A stretch of 64,000 nucleotides of DNA from Welwitschia mirabilis. Taxonomy: Eukaryota; Gnetophyta; Gnetopsida; Welwitschiales. Each line of letters starts with the position of its first letter. Within the stretch, counting starts at the first letter, position 1. This document shows, in pieces, positions 46,690 to 58,099 of the stretch. The stretch is taken from the NCBI GenBank assembly GCA_051453625.1, contig JBOZIK010000001.1, positions 73,276,409 to 73,340,408 on the forward strand, written 5' to 3'. A model generated the notes under the pieces. It made no database searches and was not told where the DNA came from. It saw only the letters and a list, made by a program, of their open reading frames with translations. A program made the position numbers and the translations under genes.

Positions 46690-47270
46690 TAATTCTATGA
46701 TTTCTAATCAAATGACCTTGTAAATGGCTATAATAAAAAGTTATTATTTCTCTATCTTATTGACTTCTTGTACCTTGAGAATTACCTCTACCTCTACCTA
46801 TGTAAGTATAAATTTTATTTTGGTTATTATAAGTATTTATTAAATTCTATATTCTTTACATTCTTTCTCTTTTAATATCTCTCCCTCTTTCACTTAGGTA
46901 ATTGGAAGGACGAGGGAAGGGGGCAGAAGGGGTTCATTATTCACGTCCATAGGAAGTTAAAGCTTCTTTACTTGAGAATGTAGTATCATTTATTTTAAAT
47001 ATGTTACCTTCACATATTCATCATCTTCAAGACACCATTCAAATTAAACTAATCTTCTTATGAATTCATCTAAAGATAAAGTATCTAAACTTAAAAATTT
47101 TTGCATAGCAACTATTACCTCTTTTAAAGTTTTAGTTAGAGATCTAGGAGTTTGTAATGAAACATCATTATCACTAATAGCATGAACTAGCATACTCATT
47201 TCCTTAACTAGATCTTTAGGCTTTTAAATAAAATCCTCAACATTATCCTCATTCCTTATCTTTAACATCT
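46690..47270 (-). pseudogene. gag: copia gag (UBN2-type) remnant
   Basis: From 47220 down: DLVKEMSMLVHAISDNDVSL, then TLKEVIVAMQKFLSLDTLSL followed by DEFIRRLV, matching the end of UBN2 gag ('K.L.SL...F......E...L..L.LDEL...L'). Further down GRGRGNSQGTR is the Arg/Gly-rich linker before the zinc knuckle, and FYYSHLQGHLIRNHR is the decayed knuckle with its cysteines lost. Confidence 0.72.
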
Positions 47271-47828
47271 TATTATTTATCCTTAGATTTTGCAACTTTT
47301 TCTTCTTTATGTTTTGATGATTGTAGTAAAAAATGTTCAAATCTCTATATAATTTAAATGAAATTAAATAATTAACAACTTTTTTTTACCTATTCATCAT
47401 CTATGCCAGTGAAAATTAAACTTATCACTTGGCTATCCTATATATAATATTTTTTCATAAACATTTGTTTCCTCTGTATGGGTAAATAATCTATGTTTAT
47501 TTGTATGAATTATCACAATCTTTATTCTTTTAAATATTATTGTATTTTAATTTTTTAAATCTCATAATTAGTAACATCAAAGAAGGGGATCATACATTTT
47601 TTCATTTTGGCTTTTATAATTTCCTCCTCTTCTATATTATTTTGATTTATTACTACTGGATTAGTTTTTTTTATTGGAAAATGTTTTTATATGTCTTTCA
47701 ATCCTCCGATACTAATCTAAAGATCCTTTACTTCTAACTTTCTACAGAGTGAAAACTAAGAACCCACAAGGATTAAATTTTAAAGTGAGCTATAATATTA
47801 GAAGAAAAACTTTAAGTATTAAAATTGA

Positions 47829-47881
47829 CACACACACACACACACACACACACCCCCACACCCACACCCACACCCACACCC

Positions 47882-47912
<31 letters not shown>

Positions 47913-48012
47913 NNNNNNNNNNNNNNNNNNNNNNNNNNNNNNNNNNNNNNNNNNNNNNNNNNNNNNNNNNNNNNNNNNNNNNNNNNNNNNNNNNNNNNNN
48001 NNNNNNNNNNNN

Positions 48013-48083
<71 letters not shown>

Positions 48084-48100
48084 GAAAGAGAGAGAGAGAG
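47829..48100. repeat. CA/GT microsatellite with CCCACA variant block and 100-N gap
   Basis: (CA)n from 47829, a (CCCACA)n block at about 47853-47890, (CA)n to 47912, exactly 100 Ns at 47913-48012, (AC)n to 48080, then a short GA run to 48100. The gap has the conventional length for unknown size. All His/Thr and Cys/Val open frames here are products of the repeat. Confidence 0.95.
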
Positions 48101-48270
48101 GTCAATGATACTACAATTTTACATAAACTATTATATAACCATGAAAGTCTATATCTAGAGTATAGTGAAAGATCCTTTAAAAATATTGTTACCATTAGAA
48201 TCGCTACTCCCCCCTTACTACTTAAGAGAAAACAAAAATATTTCACTAGCTATTGATTTTCTTATTAAGA

Positions 48271-48295
48271 GGGGTTGGGGGTGGAGGGGGATGGG
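48271..48295 (+). other. G-quadruplex-type motif
   Basis: GGGG-TT-GGGGG-TGGA-GGGGG-AT-GGG: four runs of three or more G with loops of 2, 4 and 2 bases, in otherwise A+T-rich sequence. Confidence 0.7.
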
Positions 48296-48559
48296 ACCTT
48301 ATCCTCTCCTCATTTATTACTTTAGAAAAAATAGAATTTCTTCACTGTTATTAATTCTTCTCTCTAAAATATTTTTCTTTTATTCTTTGAATATACTCTC
48401 TTTAAAAAAATCCTCTTTTACAACTTTTTATTCTCTTTGTGATAATGCTTTATGCTTGTTTTATAGTTATAGAATTATAACTATGATAGCTTTTAGTTTC
48501 TTAGCATTTATTGAATTTTTCACATTATTCTAAGTTTCTAAAGGTTTCATTTCCCTTGA

Positions 48560-48955
48560 GGAATCAATGCTTTAGTTCCTTATATCCTTTTGTTCCTCAT
48601 AGATTATTACTCTTTATGATGTTTCATGTTCATCTACTTCATTTTTCTTCATAATATAACAAGAGTTTTTGCAAATTTAAAGGCTACTAATACTCTAAAA
48701 TACCTATCTATTCATCTTCTAAAATCCCTACTTCTTAATCTTGTAAAATGCCTCTATAGTTATCTTTGAAATTCTTGTCTCTTTATATTTCAAAATGTTT
48801 GTCTCTTCATCTTCTGAAATACTTATCTCTTCATCTTGTAAAATGCACACCTATTCATATTCTAAAATTCTTTTCTTATCATCTTCTAAAATAAGTAAAA
48901 ATCCATGATTGATAATGTCATTCCAATACCAAAGTGGAGTTTTCAAATATATTAT
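48560..48955 (-). repeat. Right LTR-like repeat with 24-bp tandem units
   Basis: Counterpart of 45255-45620. Tandem units at 48709-48896 (for example CTTCATCTTCTGAAATACTT) are more numerous than in the left copy. Confidence 0.65.
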
Positions 48956-49668
48956 TAATATGATGATATACTAATAGCATTATGAAATTGACCTCATTCA
49001 TATTTCTTTTTAGGTACATAAGAATGTTAAAAGGTAATTGTATTTGCTTTCTTTTTTTATAATAAAATTCATTTTAATCAAATTATTTTAATTTTATTAA
49101 TTAAAAAAGTAATCAATTACATGTGTTTAGCTCAATCCTAGTTTTTATTATTTCAAGTCCACATCTAAGGCTTCTAAGGAATATGATAGACACATCATTA
49201 ACTAACTTAACTAGTTTTTCACTATCATTAGTATGCTAATATATCTAGTTATCTTGTAACAATATCTAGTTATCTTGTAACACATGATCATTATAATAAT
49301 TAATATAATAAGTGCTTATTACATAGGATAAATAAGTAATTTTTTAATGATATTTAATTTTTCAAATACTACTATAATCAAATCATCCATAGATGCATTC
49401 CACGTTCTAAAATTTTGAATATTTTAAAATAAGCACATGATGAAGTGTATGGAGATTACTAACAAGAAATTTTCATAAATAATTCAATACAAACTTTGTT
49501 GACTAACTCTTTTTCAAGATTCTTATAAATATTAGAAATCTGATAATAAATGTCAATGTCAGTAGTATCATAAAGAGATATATAATGCTTTTTTCATGTT
49601 TTCTTGAGATTAAGTCATTTGATTTCTAGGATATATATTTTAGTGGGCTATTTCTTCCATTTTTTTAA

Positions 49669-49672
<4 letters not shown>
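48956..49672. other. No recognised gene
   Basis: A 24-base block, ATATCTAGTTATCTTGTAAC, is directly duplicated at 49238-49281. Nothing coding was recognised. It may contain the decayed N-terminal integrase region of Athila copy 3. Confidence 0.35.

Positions 49673-49710
<38 letters not shown>
49673..49710. repeat. (AT)19 microsatellite
   Basis: Perfect AT repeat of 38 bases, preceded by ACAC. Confidence 0.97.
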
Positions 49711-49713
<3 letters not shown>

Positions 49714-49809
49714 TATGTATATTACACTATTGAGTGATACAAAGATATCCCAACTAAAACTAATAGTGCTATAATTATTTTAATATTATTAAAAAAACAT
49801 ATCCTATTT

Positions 49810-50512
49810 TGATTTAGATAGCCTAAATCTATCACTAGTGATGAAGAAAAATATTTTCCTTATTATTAGTAAATTATTTAATGAAAAAATTTGGAATAAC
49901 ATTAAAGTTACAACCACTTATCGTTGATAAACTAATGGTTAAGTAGAAGTTACAAATCAAGAGTTGAAAAGGATTCTATAGGAAATAGTAAAGTTAGAGA
50001 AGAAATATTAGTTCCTCCACCTCAATGATTCTTTTTAGGCCTACTCAACTAATTAAAAGATGTTCATTAAATTGTCATCTTACCAATTTGTATTTGAAAA
50101 ATCTTTTTATATTTCCTTGAAAATTTAACAAAAACCTTTATAGCCTATTATACAAATAAATCAAGACTTAAATAAAGCTATAGAATCTAGGAATATTGAT
50201 TCAAAGAATTTTAAGAAATTCAGAATGAATCCTATGAAATCTTAAAAAAATCCAAAAATAGAGAATGAAATCCTTTCGTGATAAGTACATCCAAAAGAAA
50301 TATTTTAAATCTAATAACCTAGTCTTCCTATATGATTCAATACTTCACAAATTTTCTAGAGAACTTATACCTAAGTGGAATAAATATTTTAAATTTTAAA
50401 GTATTTTTTTAATGGTATTATTAAGATTCTAGTTCTTAAGAAGAATTATTTTTTGAAAGATAACATCCAAAGACTTAAACATTTTCATAGGCCTATCTTC
50501 ATGGATTATTAC
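49810..50512 (+). pseudogene. Athila-like integrase remnant, copy 3 (plus strand)
   Basis: With frameshifts: PKSITSDEEKYF, then KVTTTYR, NG, a stop, VEVTNQELKRIL (catalytic Glu kept), FLHLNDSF, MFIKLSSYQFVFEKSFYISL (family 'IGMSPY.LV.GK..HLPVE'), DLNKAIESRNIDSK, near the end LKKNYFLKDNIQRLKHFHRP (family 'VNGQRLKHF'). Opposite in orientation to copies 1 and 2. No RT was found upstream, where the second copia element lies, and no LTR downstream. Confidence 0.75.
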
Positions 50513-51932
50513 TGAGACCCTATTTTCTTAACCTAGAACTATATATATAAAATTCAAAATTAGTATTAGTTAATAAGTGGATTTTAGCATAAGTTTTATA
50601 ATTTAAACATGGCTAAAATCTAAAGTCATAATAAGTACATAAATCACTTAATTCCTTATAGTGATACCTAATTGTATGTATTTGATAGGATATTTTGAGT
50701 AGTTTTATATGATATTAGATAGGTTTATGTTGAGTTTTGATAATAATAAAGAGCTAAGACAAATGTTATGGAAACATGTAATCATCATTACATTTGACAG
50801 CATGTTAAGCAATTTATAGTACTTCCTATCTAAAGTAATAATCCTAAAATCAAAAAGGCTAATATGACACATGGAATACTCTAGAAAAGTCCATCAAATA
50901 CCTCATTATCTAAACAATGGTGTGGACAATAGAAATACTTAAGGAAAAAAGGATGCTTACTAAACCAAATTTGGCAGCTAATGTGGAACTCTTATGATGT
51001 AGCATCATCTCCTTTGACATCTGGATGATAAGCAAGATGATACCTAAGATAAATGCTTTACCAAACTTTACCAAACTCTAGTCATTTGTCTTATACTTCT
51101 TGCATGATTGTTAGGATTATTTGCATATCTATTAATATTTTCTGATTTTAGATTCCATTTTATAATAAATACCTACTCTATCTTTGACTTCATTTTTCAT
51201 CTTTGTTTGCACCTCAAATTCTTATGACAAGAGATTAGAGAGCTAGAGATTCATCCATTATTGTTGCAGAGAGATGTTTTCCTTAGTGTTTGGTTGTGTA
51301 TCCTTCATTGAGGTGCTACTACTTTGTAACATGAATTTTGGTTCTCTTTTAATTGAAACTCTATTTTTCTTTTCATGTTTTTTATTTTATGCATCTTCCT
51401 ATGGTTTATGTTGTCTCTTATTCTATCACATCTTCTTGGGTGATATAGATCATGTAAAAAACCTTTGATAAGATTAACATTATTAGTTTAGATGCATTAC
51501 ATTTCATTTCCTAAATTAACTTTGCATTACTTTCGTATTTTGTTCGATAAACCTAATAGGTTAGGTTGGTCTTAATCTAGTGATGGCTTTTCTTGATTGA
51601 TCTAGATTATATAGGATTAATCTTTTTGATAGGTCGATTTAATAATCAGATGAAAGTTGCATTTATTTTAGTCTTGCATTTTATTTACATAGTATATTTA
51701 CTTGCATTGTTGTTTTGCATTGTTATTTTATTATACTTTGAGGATACAGTATTTTGTTTGTGAAATTAATTCTCTTTATTTTTGCTTGTACCTTCAATGA
51801 GATTATGACATTTTAATCACTCCCNNNNNNNNNNTAAATAGATATATGCATGGCTCACACTCATGGTATACTGATCCTATCCCCTTCCCTGCCTTATGTG
51901 AATCCCTTGATTCCTACATAGTTGTTGGGCTT
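50513..51932. other. No gene; possible LTR or leader remnant; 10-N gap
   Basis: TGTTGAGTTTTGATAATAAT at 50728 resembles the start of SIRE-type copia LTRs, and TTTCGTATTTTGTTCGATAA near 51530 is reminiscent of the same LTRs, but no end or partner was found. The 64-codon hydrophobic frame at 51274-51468 is not recognised. Ns at 51825-51834. Confidence 0.3.
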
Positions 51933-54506
51933 CTTAACATAATACAACACACTAATATGAGTGGAAGTAGATCCAAAATATCATATTCATGTTAAAGTCT
52001 ATGAGATGAGACTTAGGTTATTTTATAAAAAAAAATAGAAATCCAAAATAAATAGCAGTGTAGGAAAATAAAGGATTGCAATGAAAATGCAAAGTATAAC
52101 TAAGCTATATGAAATGACAATTAACTAACTCTACTTGCTTTCAGCCTTAACGAAGACTACCCTTGATAATCTATATCACCCAAGAAATTGTCACTAGATC
52201 AAGGGCAACATAGACTATAAGGGTCATCAGAAAATCTATAATGCAAACATAAAAACAAAATAAGGTTTATATTAAGAAAATGTAACAAGCATCTTAGTTA
52301 CAAAATAGCCAGGTTTTAATGGAGGATACATAGCCCTCCACCAAGTGCACATCTTTCTACAATGCTTAAGATGGGTCTTTTGTCCTTTGACCTCCTGTTA
52401 TAAGGGTTTTTGGTGTAATGAACATGAGAAGAAGAGTCAAAGAAGGATTTATTTATAATAACTCATACCAAAAAAATACAAATAGTATGTGTAGTTAGGT
52501 GTGCTCATAAATGAAACAGATGAAATGGTCAAAAGTTGTTGTCAAAGTCGATTACATGTCAGTGTCGTTCGAACAACAATGGGGATGATAGCACATTATA
52601 AATGATGACTCAGAATGAAGACTCAGCATTGATTCATTAGTCCACATTAGTCATCATTATCCTACCTATCATGAGGATGATGGAGGGGATGACAGTATTC
52701 TTTAATCATTTCCTTAAAGAGAACTTAGCATTTATATCAATAATCCTTCTTTAAAGTTCTATGCATCATAAAGTATCTTTAATACATCAAATTTAGATAA
52801 GAATCACACATTTTCAAGATTTCCTCTTGTATTTCCAAAATCCTCAGAATTGCACCTAAACCTGTATAAAAGTCCTGTAAAACAAATTATAAAACTCCAT
52901 AAAATAACCAAAAATTTGTAGTGCAACATAGCCCTTCACTTAACCTTTATCAGTCTTTAATAAAAACCAGATGGAAAAATTATAACTATGAGCCAATTTG
53001 TTTTTTCAAAAGATAAATCTAGAAGTTATAAAATAGGTTCATAAAACACATCACATAAATAAATGACAATTAATGCATAATGTGTATTTAAATTTGAAAA
53101 GTTTATTTTATGAAATCTCTAAATTAAGTTAAAATTTTTTAAAAGTGAGCCATGTAAATGGGTCTCTACCCCCTCCCCAAAAAGAAAAATAAATACATAC
53201 TGAATTGGAAAATAAAGCATAGAAAAATAAATTAAAGTAAGAAGGCAAGTAAAAGAGGACAACTTTCTAAATGAAGTGCAAAGCTGAGTAATGTTAGATT
53301 TGAAAAATATAGATCTATGAAATATTCTGACAAGTAAATAAAAGAGTGGATAAAAAATGTTTCATCACAAAAAGAATTTGAGCAATGCTTACAACACCAA
53401 AAATCTGAAAAGGATACTTATCTAAGAAAGAAATTATCTTTAATTGAAAAATTAAATAAGAAAAACATGCTAAGAAAATATAGTAATGACTTTGAAATAA
53501 CTAATCAAACCATAAAAGAAAATAAGAAGAATGGGCATCAGATAATATAAACAAAAGATAGCTCACCGATCTGATATTTTAACCTAGTAGACTCCCATGA
53601 AAGAAATCATAACATTACTTGATGTAGAAAATGCATGACTTAATGTCCAAAAATTCCATTTGATAAGGAATTGATTATGAAGATGCTAAAATAAAATGCT
53701 TTAAATAATGAATGATCAGATCAAAGAATTACTTAAAAATGAACTCTCTTACTATCATCTCAAAACAAACACCTAAATCTCAAGAAATGAAATGATCATG
53801 TGGAAAGACTAAGAGTCTAGAAAATAAGTAATACCTCTGATGATATCAAAAACACCATTGATTCTATAGCCTCAAATTTTAAATACAACTTTATTATCCA
53901 TGATGAGGGAAGTGCAACCACATGCCTCTTATGACACCAGGNNNNNNNNNNNNNNNNNNNNNNNNNNNNNNNNNNNNNNNNNNNNNNNNNNNNNNNNNNN
54001 NNNNNNNNNNNNNNNNNNNNNNNNNNNNNNNNNNNNNNNNNNNNNNNNNNNNNNNNNNNNNNNNNNNNNNNNNNNNNNNNNNNNNNNNNNNNNNNNNNNN
54101 NNNNNNNNNNNNNNNNNNNNNNNNNNNNNGAAAGAGTATTTTACATAACCAAAACTTCTAAAAGACAAAGGTGAAAGTAGAAGATTTAAGATAGAAAAGA
54201 ACACACTTAGACAATATAGGATCTTTTCACCATTGAGAAAAACATCAAAAATAAAGCATCTTCCTTCAAACTAAAGTTCATGAATGTGTGAATGTCTTAA
54301 TATTAAGTGAATCCAATCTTACCACTGTAGGTGCTCAAATCAAAAGACTAATCATGGAAATAAATACATAAAGCATGTTTGAAAGATGATTAAGTAATTC
54401 CATAATAATCTTCTAAAGGAAAAATCTAAGAGAAAATTCAAATAGTTAACTCATATAATTCCAAATTTTGTCTATTTTATTTTTACAATTCTTAATCAAT
54501 CAAGTT
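51933..54506. repeat. Left 2.57-kb direct repeat (with 188-N gap)
   Basis: Aligns with 59604-62165 from CTTAACATAATACAACACAC to CAATCAAGTT. Shared landmarks: ACATAGACTATAAGGGTCAT, GTGGAGGATACA-type block near 52322, CTCCATAAAATAA near 52895, ATCTGATATTTTAACCTAGT near 53570 and GAATGTGTGAATGT near 54282. In the first ~50 bases I count about ten differences, mostly transitions. Ns at 53942-54129. Confidence 0.88.
53942..54129. other. Assembly gap, 188 Ns
   Basis: Lies inside the left 2.57-kb repeat. The right copy is continuous here (about 61590-61795). Confidence 0.99.
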
Positions 54507-54606
54507 NNNNNNNNNNNNNNNNNNNNNNNNNNNNNNNNNNNNNNNNNNNNNNNNNNNNNNNNNNNNNNNNNNNNNNNNNNNNNNNNNNNNNNNNNNNNNN
54601 NNNNNN
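54507..54606. other. Assembly gap, 100 Ns
   Basis: Exactly 100 Ns, a conventional unknown-size gap, at the junction of the left repeat and the tandem array. Array units may be missing from the assembly. Confidence 0.99.
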
Positions 54607-55437
54607 TCTTTTAATAAAACCCAGATTTACCATTTTATAGTAGCTTTCAAAAGCATAAGAACTTTTGAAAGTAGTACAAAAATGGTTCATTGGGTTTATT
54701 TAAGTTGATTTTCATTAATTCATTTAATAAAAGTTTTTCTTAAAAAAAATTTTAATTAAAATCCAATTTTCTCATTCTATATTAGCTTTCAAAAGTTCAA
54801 GAACTTTTGAAAGTAGTACTTAAAGGCTTTATTGGATTTTATGTAAGATAATGTTTAATAATTCATTTGTTAAAAGTTTCTCTTAAACATTTTTTTTTCC
54901 TTAAAACCTAGTTTTAACCTTTTATATTGGCTTTTGAAAGTCTAAGAACTTTTGCAAGCATTACTATAATGATTCATTGGGGTTTTTGTGAGGTGAGGTT
55001 CACTAATTCATTTTCTAAAAGTTTCTTTTAAAGATTTTAAAACATAGTTTTACCCTTTTATAATAGCTTCCAAAGTCTAAGAACTTTTCAAACTAACACT
55101 AAAAGAGTTCATTGAGTCTTATATAAGGTAATTTTCATTAGTTCATTTTTTAGAAGATTTTCTTAGAGAGTTATTTTAATAAAACCTATTTTACCCTTTT
55201 ATATTAGCTTTTAAAGGAAAACAACATTTGAAAGTAGTACTAAAATAATTAATTAAAATCTATGTAAGGTAAGTTTTACTGATTGATTTATTAAAAGCTT
55301 CTCTTAAACATTATTTTTAGTAAAAACCAATTTTAGTCTTCTATATTAGCTTTTAAAAATCCAAGAACTTTTAAAAATAGCATTAAAAGAGTTAATTAGG
55401 GATTATATGAGGTAAGCTATTATTAAAACTCCATTTC
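54607..55437. repeat. ~142-bp tandem repeat array with palindromic core
   Basis: Six unit starts (AGCTTTCAAAAG or variants) at 54642, 54784, 54929, 55064, 55206 and 55348, spaced 142, 145, 135, 142 and 142 bp. Each unit contains an inverted repeat. In the second unit it is a perfect 13-bp stem with a 2-base loop, CTTTCAAAAGTTC-AA-GAACTTTTGAAAG (54786-54813). The rest of the unit carries TTCATTGGG...TAAAAGTTT.TCTTAAA. Units differ at many sites. The left side is cut by the 100-N gap. Confidence 0.9.
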
Positions 55438-58099
55438 TTTAGATCTATATAAGAGCATTTTCATAATATCAAATAAATTCTAGGAATAAATATGTGACTT
55501 GCTTTAAAAAAAAAATTCCAAAAAGGATAACATTCATTTAATATTAAAAAAGACCTAAGCAAGAGTTTAGATTATACTAAAACTAAATGTTATTATTAAA
55601 ACAAATTAAACCAGACATCTAAGAGAAAATAAGACTGAATCTACCATTTTTAAGGATAATATGTCTTGTATAAAAATAAGAGAATTAAAAATTACATTTA
55701 TGTATTACAAACTCGTTTTAATGCTAATGTTATTATTTTTAATTAAGTTGAAAACTAGCTATTTATATTAAAAGATAATAGGATTAAAAATATGATAGCT
55801 TAAAATAAAGAAGAGAAAAAAAACCTTAAAGATAGAAAATAATTTTTACAACCATCAACAAATCCCTACAGACAGGGATAAATTAAAACAATAAATTACG
55901 AACCTAAAATCTAAGTTCCATAGGAAGGACTTTATAAGAAATAAATTTGGAACTCCAATGCCATAGTAAGAAAAAACATGCAAGGAATCTATAAGAAGAG
56001 ATATCATTAGCACTATTCCTAATTCATTTTTACTTTTCTAATGGAGATTTGAAAATATTAGGCACTTTGAAATGCTATTCTATAAGAGTTTCAAAGTTAA
56101 AATGGGATAAATCAATGAATGTAGCTACAATAAAAATAGAAATAATATAATTTTAATTCATTTTATCCATTTAATATGCATTGTAGAAGCTTTAACAGTT
56201 CCAAAATAAAAGAGGTTACAAGTTAAAAGATAGGCTATAAAAGAGTTATAAATGATGCTAAAAAATAAGAGAGAGTAACAAAATTTATGCAAAAAGGGTT
56301 TGATAAAGGAGAAGAGGGTTTCATGAATTTAAAACAATGGAAGAAGGTTCAAGAACCTTTTTGATAGGAGAAGGAGATTTTAACATATTCAAGGAGGTGG
56401 ACAAAGAAGGGAAAGGATGGAAGGAGGTTGAAAAATCTTATGGGTTAGAGGGGAGAAGTGGAGAACCTTTGGAGTGGGAGGGGGAAGGGTGTTTGAAGGA
56501 TTCAAAAATAGATGAAATTAATAATCATAGGGAAGTGGAGGGGCTTTAAGAAAAGCCATGAAAAGATGGATGGGGGGTTTAGTTGAGAACTTTATGATGG
56601 ATAAGATAAGGAACTAGATAATCAGGGGGTAGGAGAGGGAGTGGAAGGGGTAAGAAGATGGGGAAATGAATGATAATTCTTAAGGAAATGGGAGGGAAAA
56701 TAATGTATACAAAGAAGACAAGAGGAATGAAAACATAAGAAGAAGGAGGAAAAGTGGGTTTAAGGGATTACAAGGGGAAGAGAGTTGATAATCTTAGGGT
56801 AACAGGATTGAGAACATAAAATAGGGACACAAAGTAAATTCTGTTAATAAAAACCTTCTTCCAATTATTTATACAACTAAGGAAAATTTCTAAAAAAGGA
56901 AAAATACAAGGGTATGCATTTCCATTAAGGGATAAAATAGTTTTTTCCTTAGATCACATGATAATAGTAATTTATAAAATACATCAAAAGTTTTTATTTA
57001 TATGAAATAAGTTATAAAAGTTAAAGTAATTATAAAATTAACCCAAAGGATAATTTTTCTTTGAACTAAGAATGCAAACATTATGCTTGTAATATTTTTA
57101 AATTATCGGACCTCAAAGACTAAGAAAGAATATAATAATTTCTTATTAGATTCTATCATTATCATTTAATGATAAAATGTTTTAAGCATCCTTTGCACTT
57201 GTAAAAAAGGGGTATGATGAGAACTATGGAGAACATAATTCTTAATACAACCGAAGTGAGGAGGAGAGAGTTTCAAAAAGGAGCAAAGGTATCTAAAACA
57301 AAATAAAAGAAGAAAAACAGAAAATTTATAGAATGAGAAGCTAATTGCCTAATTATCTTAAATTTATATTCAATAAAATTCACAGTTTTAGTGATATGGT
57401 GTGTCCTAATCATGAGTTATTTTATTTAGAATTTATTAATTTTTTCGTACTCTCACTTATAGTTGTCTTCCATGGTTGTAAAAGGCCAATATAGGGTAAT
57501 CGATATAAAGTTTACATCACTTATTTACCCTATCCATGTTTTTATTATTACTATTTAACAAGTAAAGCATAAATCTTAGCTTTACTCTAGGAACTAAAAA
57601 ATTTTACATTAAATTTTTAAAATTAAGAAATAGATAAACTTTTAGAAGTAAAAACGATCCAAAACAAAGAATTATTAAATGAATTAGTTAAAAATTTTAT
57701 AATATTACAATATTTCAATGTTGCAAGGTAAGTTTTCCACTACTTAAGAAGCAAAAGTAGCCAAAACCATATACAATGGGTGGAAAAGGTATAAATTTTG
57801 AGGTATTAGAGCCTTCCTATTAAGTTACAATGCTAAAAGATAAATAATTTAGAAGAAAAGAAAAAGAGATCAGAACTTCAAGTTTTATTATTTTTGTAAA
57901 GAAATTTGATGAGGTCTCAACTTCTTAAGTGACCACTTGGCTTTTTCCTAAACCTTCTTCTTTACACTTAGGATTTAATAATATAATAATAAAAGTAATA
58001 TATTTTAAAATAAAATAAATGAATGATTTTTTAATAATCATTAATCCTTTAAGCATATACATTAATCTTAAACTTTCATGATTATGTTGTAAAAAATAT
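55438..58099. other. No gene; purine-rich block at about 56280-56800
   Basis: From 56280 to 56800 the plus strand is strikingly purine-rich with many GGAAGG, GGGGAGA and AGGAGG words and several G-runs (for example at 56566-56575 and 56621-56665). The 70-codon frame 56337-56549, rich in Gly, Glu and Lys, follows from that composition. The remainder is A+T-rich and unassigned. Confidence 0.45.

Larger units (their letters stand above)
45255..48955 (-). mobile_element. Second Ty1/copia-like element, internally deleted
   Basis: Two direct repeats (45255-45620, 48560-48955) that may be LTRs enclose minus-strand gag (47270-46690), protease (46560-46350) and pre-integrase (46214-46000). The integrase core, RT and RNase H are absent, leaving only about 400 bp between pre-integrase and the left repeat, so most of pol is deleted. 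No primer site was found next to the right repeat. The 5' portion contains a CA microsatellite with an assembly gap and a G-rich motif. LTR status of the repeats is inferred; the gag and protease identity is better supported. Confidence 0.6.

Noticed and set aside
47749-48256. His-Thr and Cys-Val repeat proteins of up to 144 codons
   Set aside because: They are translation of a CA microsatellite and an N gap.
54607-55437. CRISPR-like array
   Set aside because: The whole 142-bp unit repeats; there are no unique spacers between short constant repeats, and the surroundings are plant transposons.
56337-56549. 70-codon Gly/Glu/Lys-rich frame
   Set aside because: It is explained by the purine-rich composition. 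No domain, no context.
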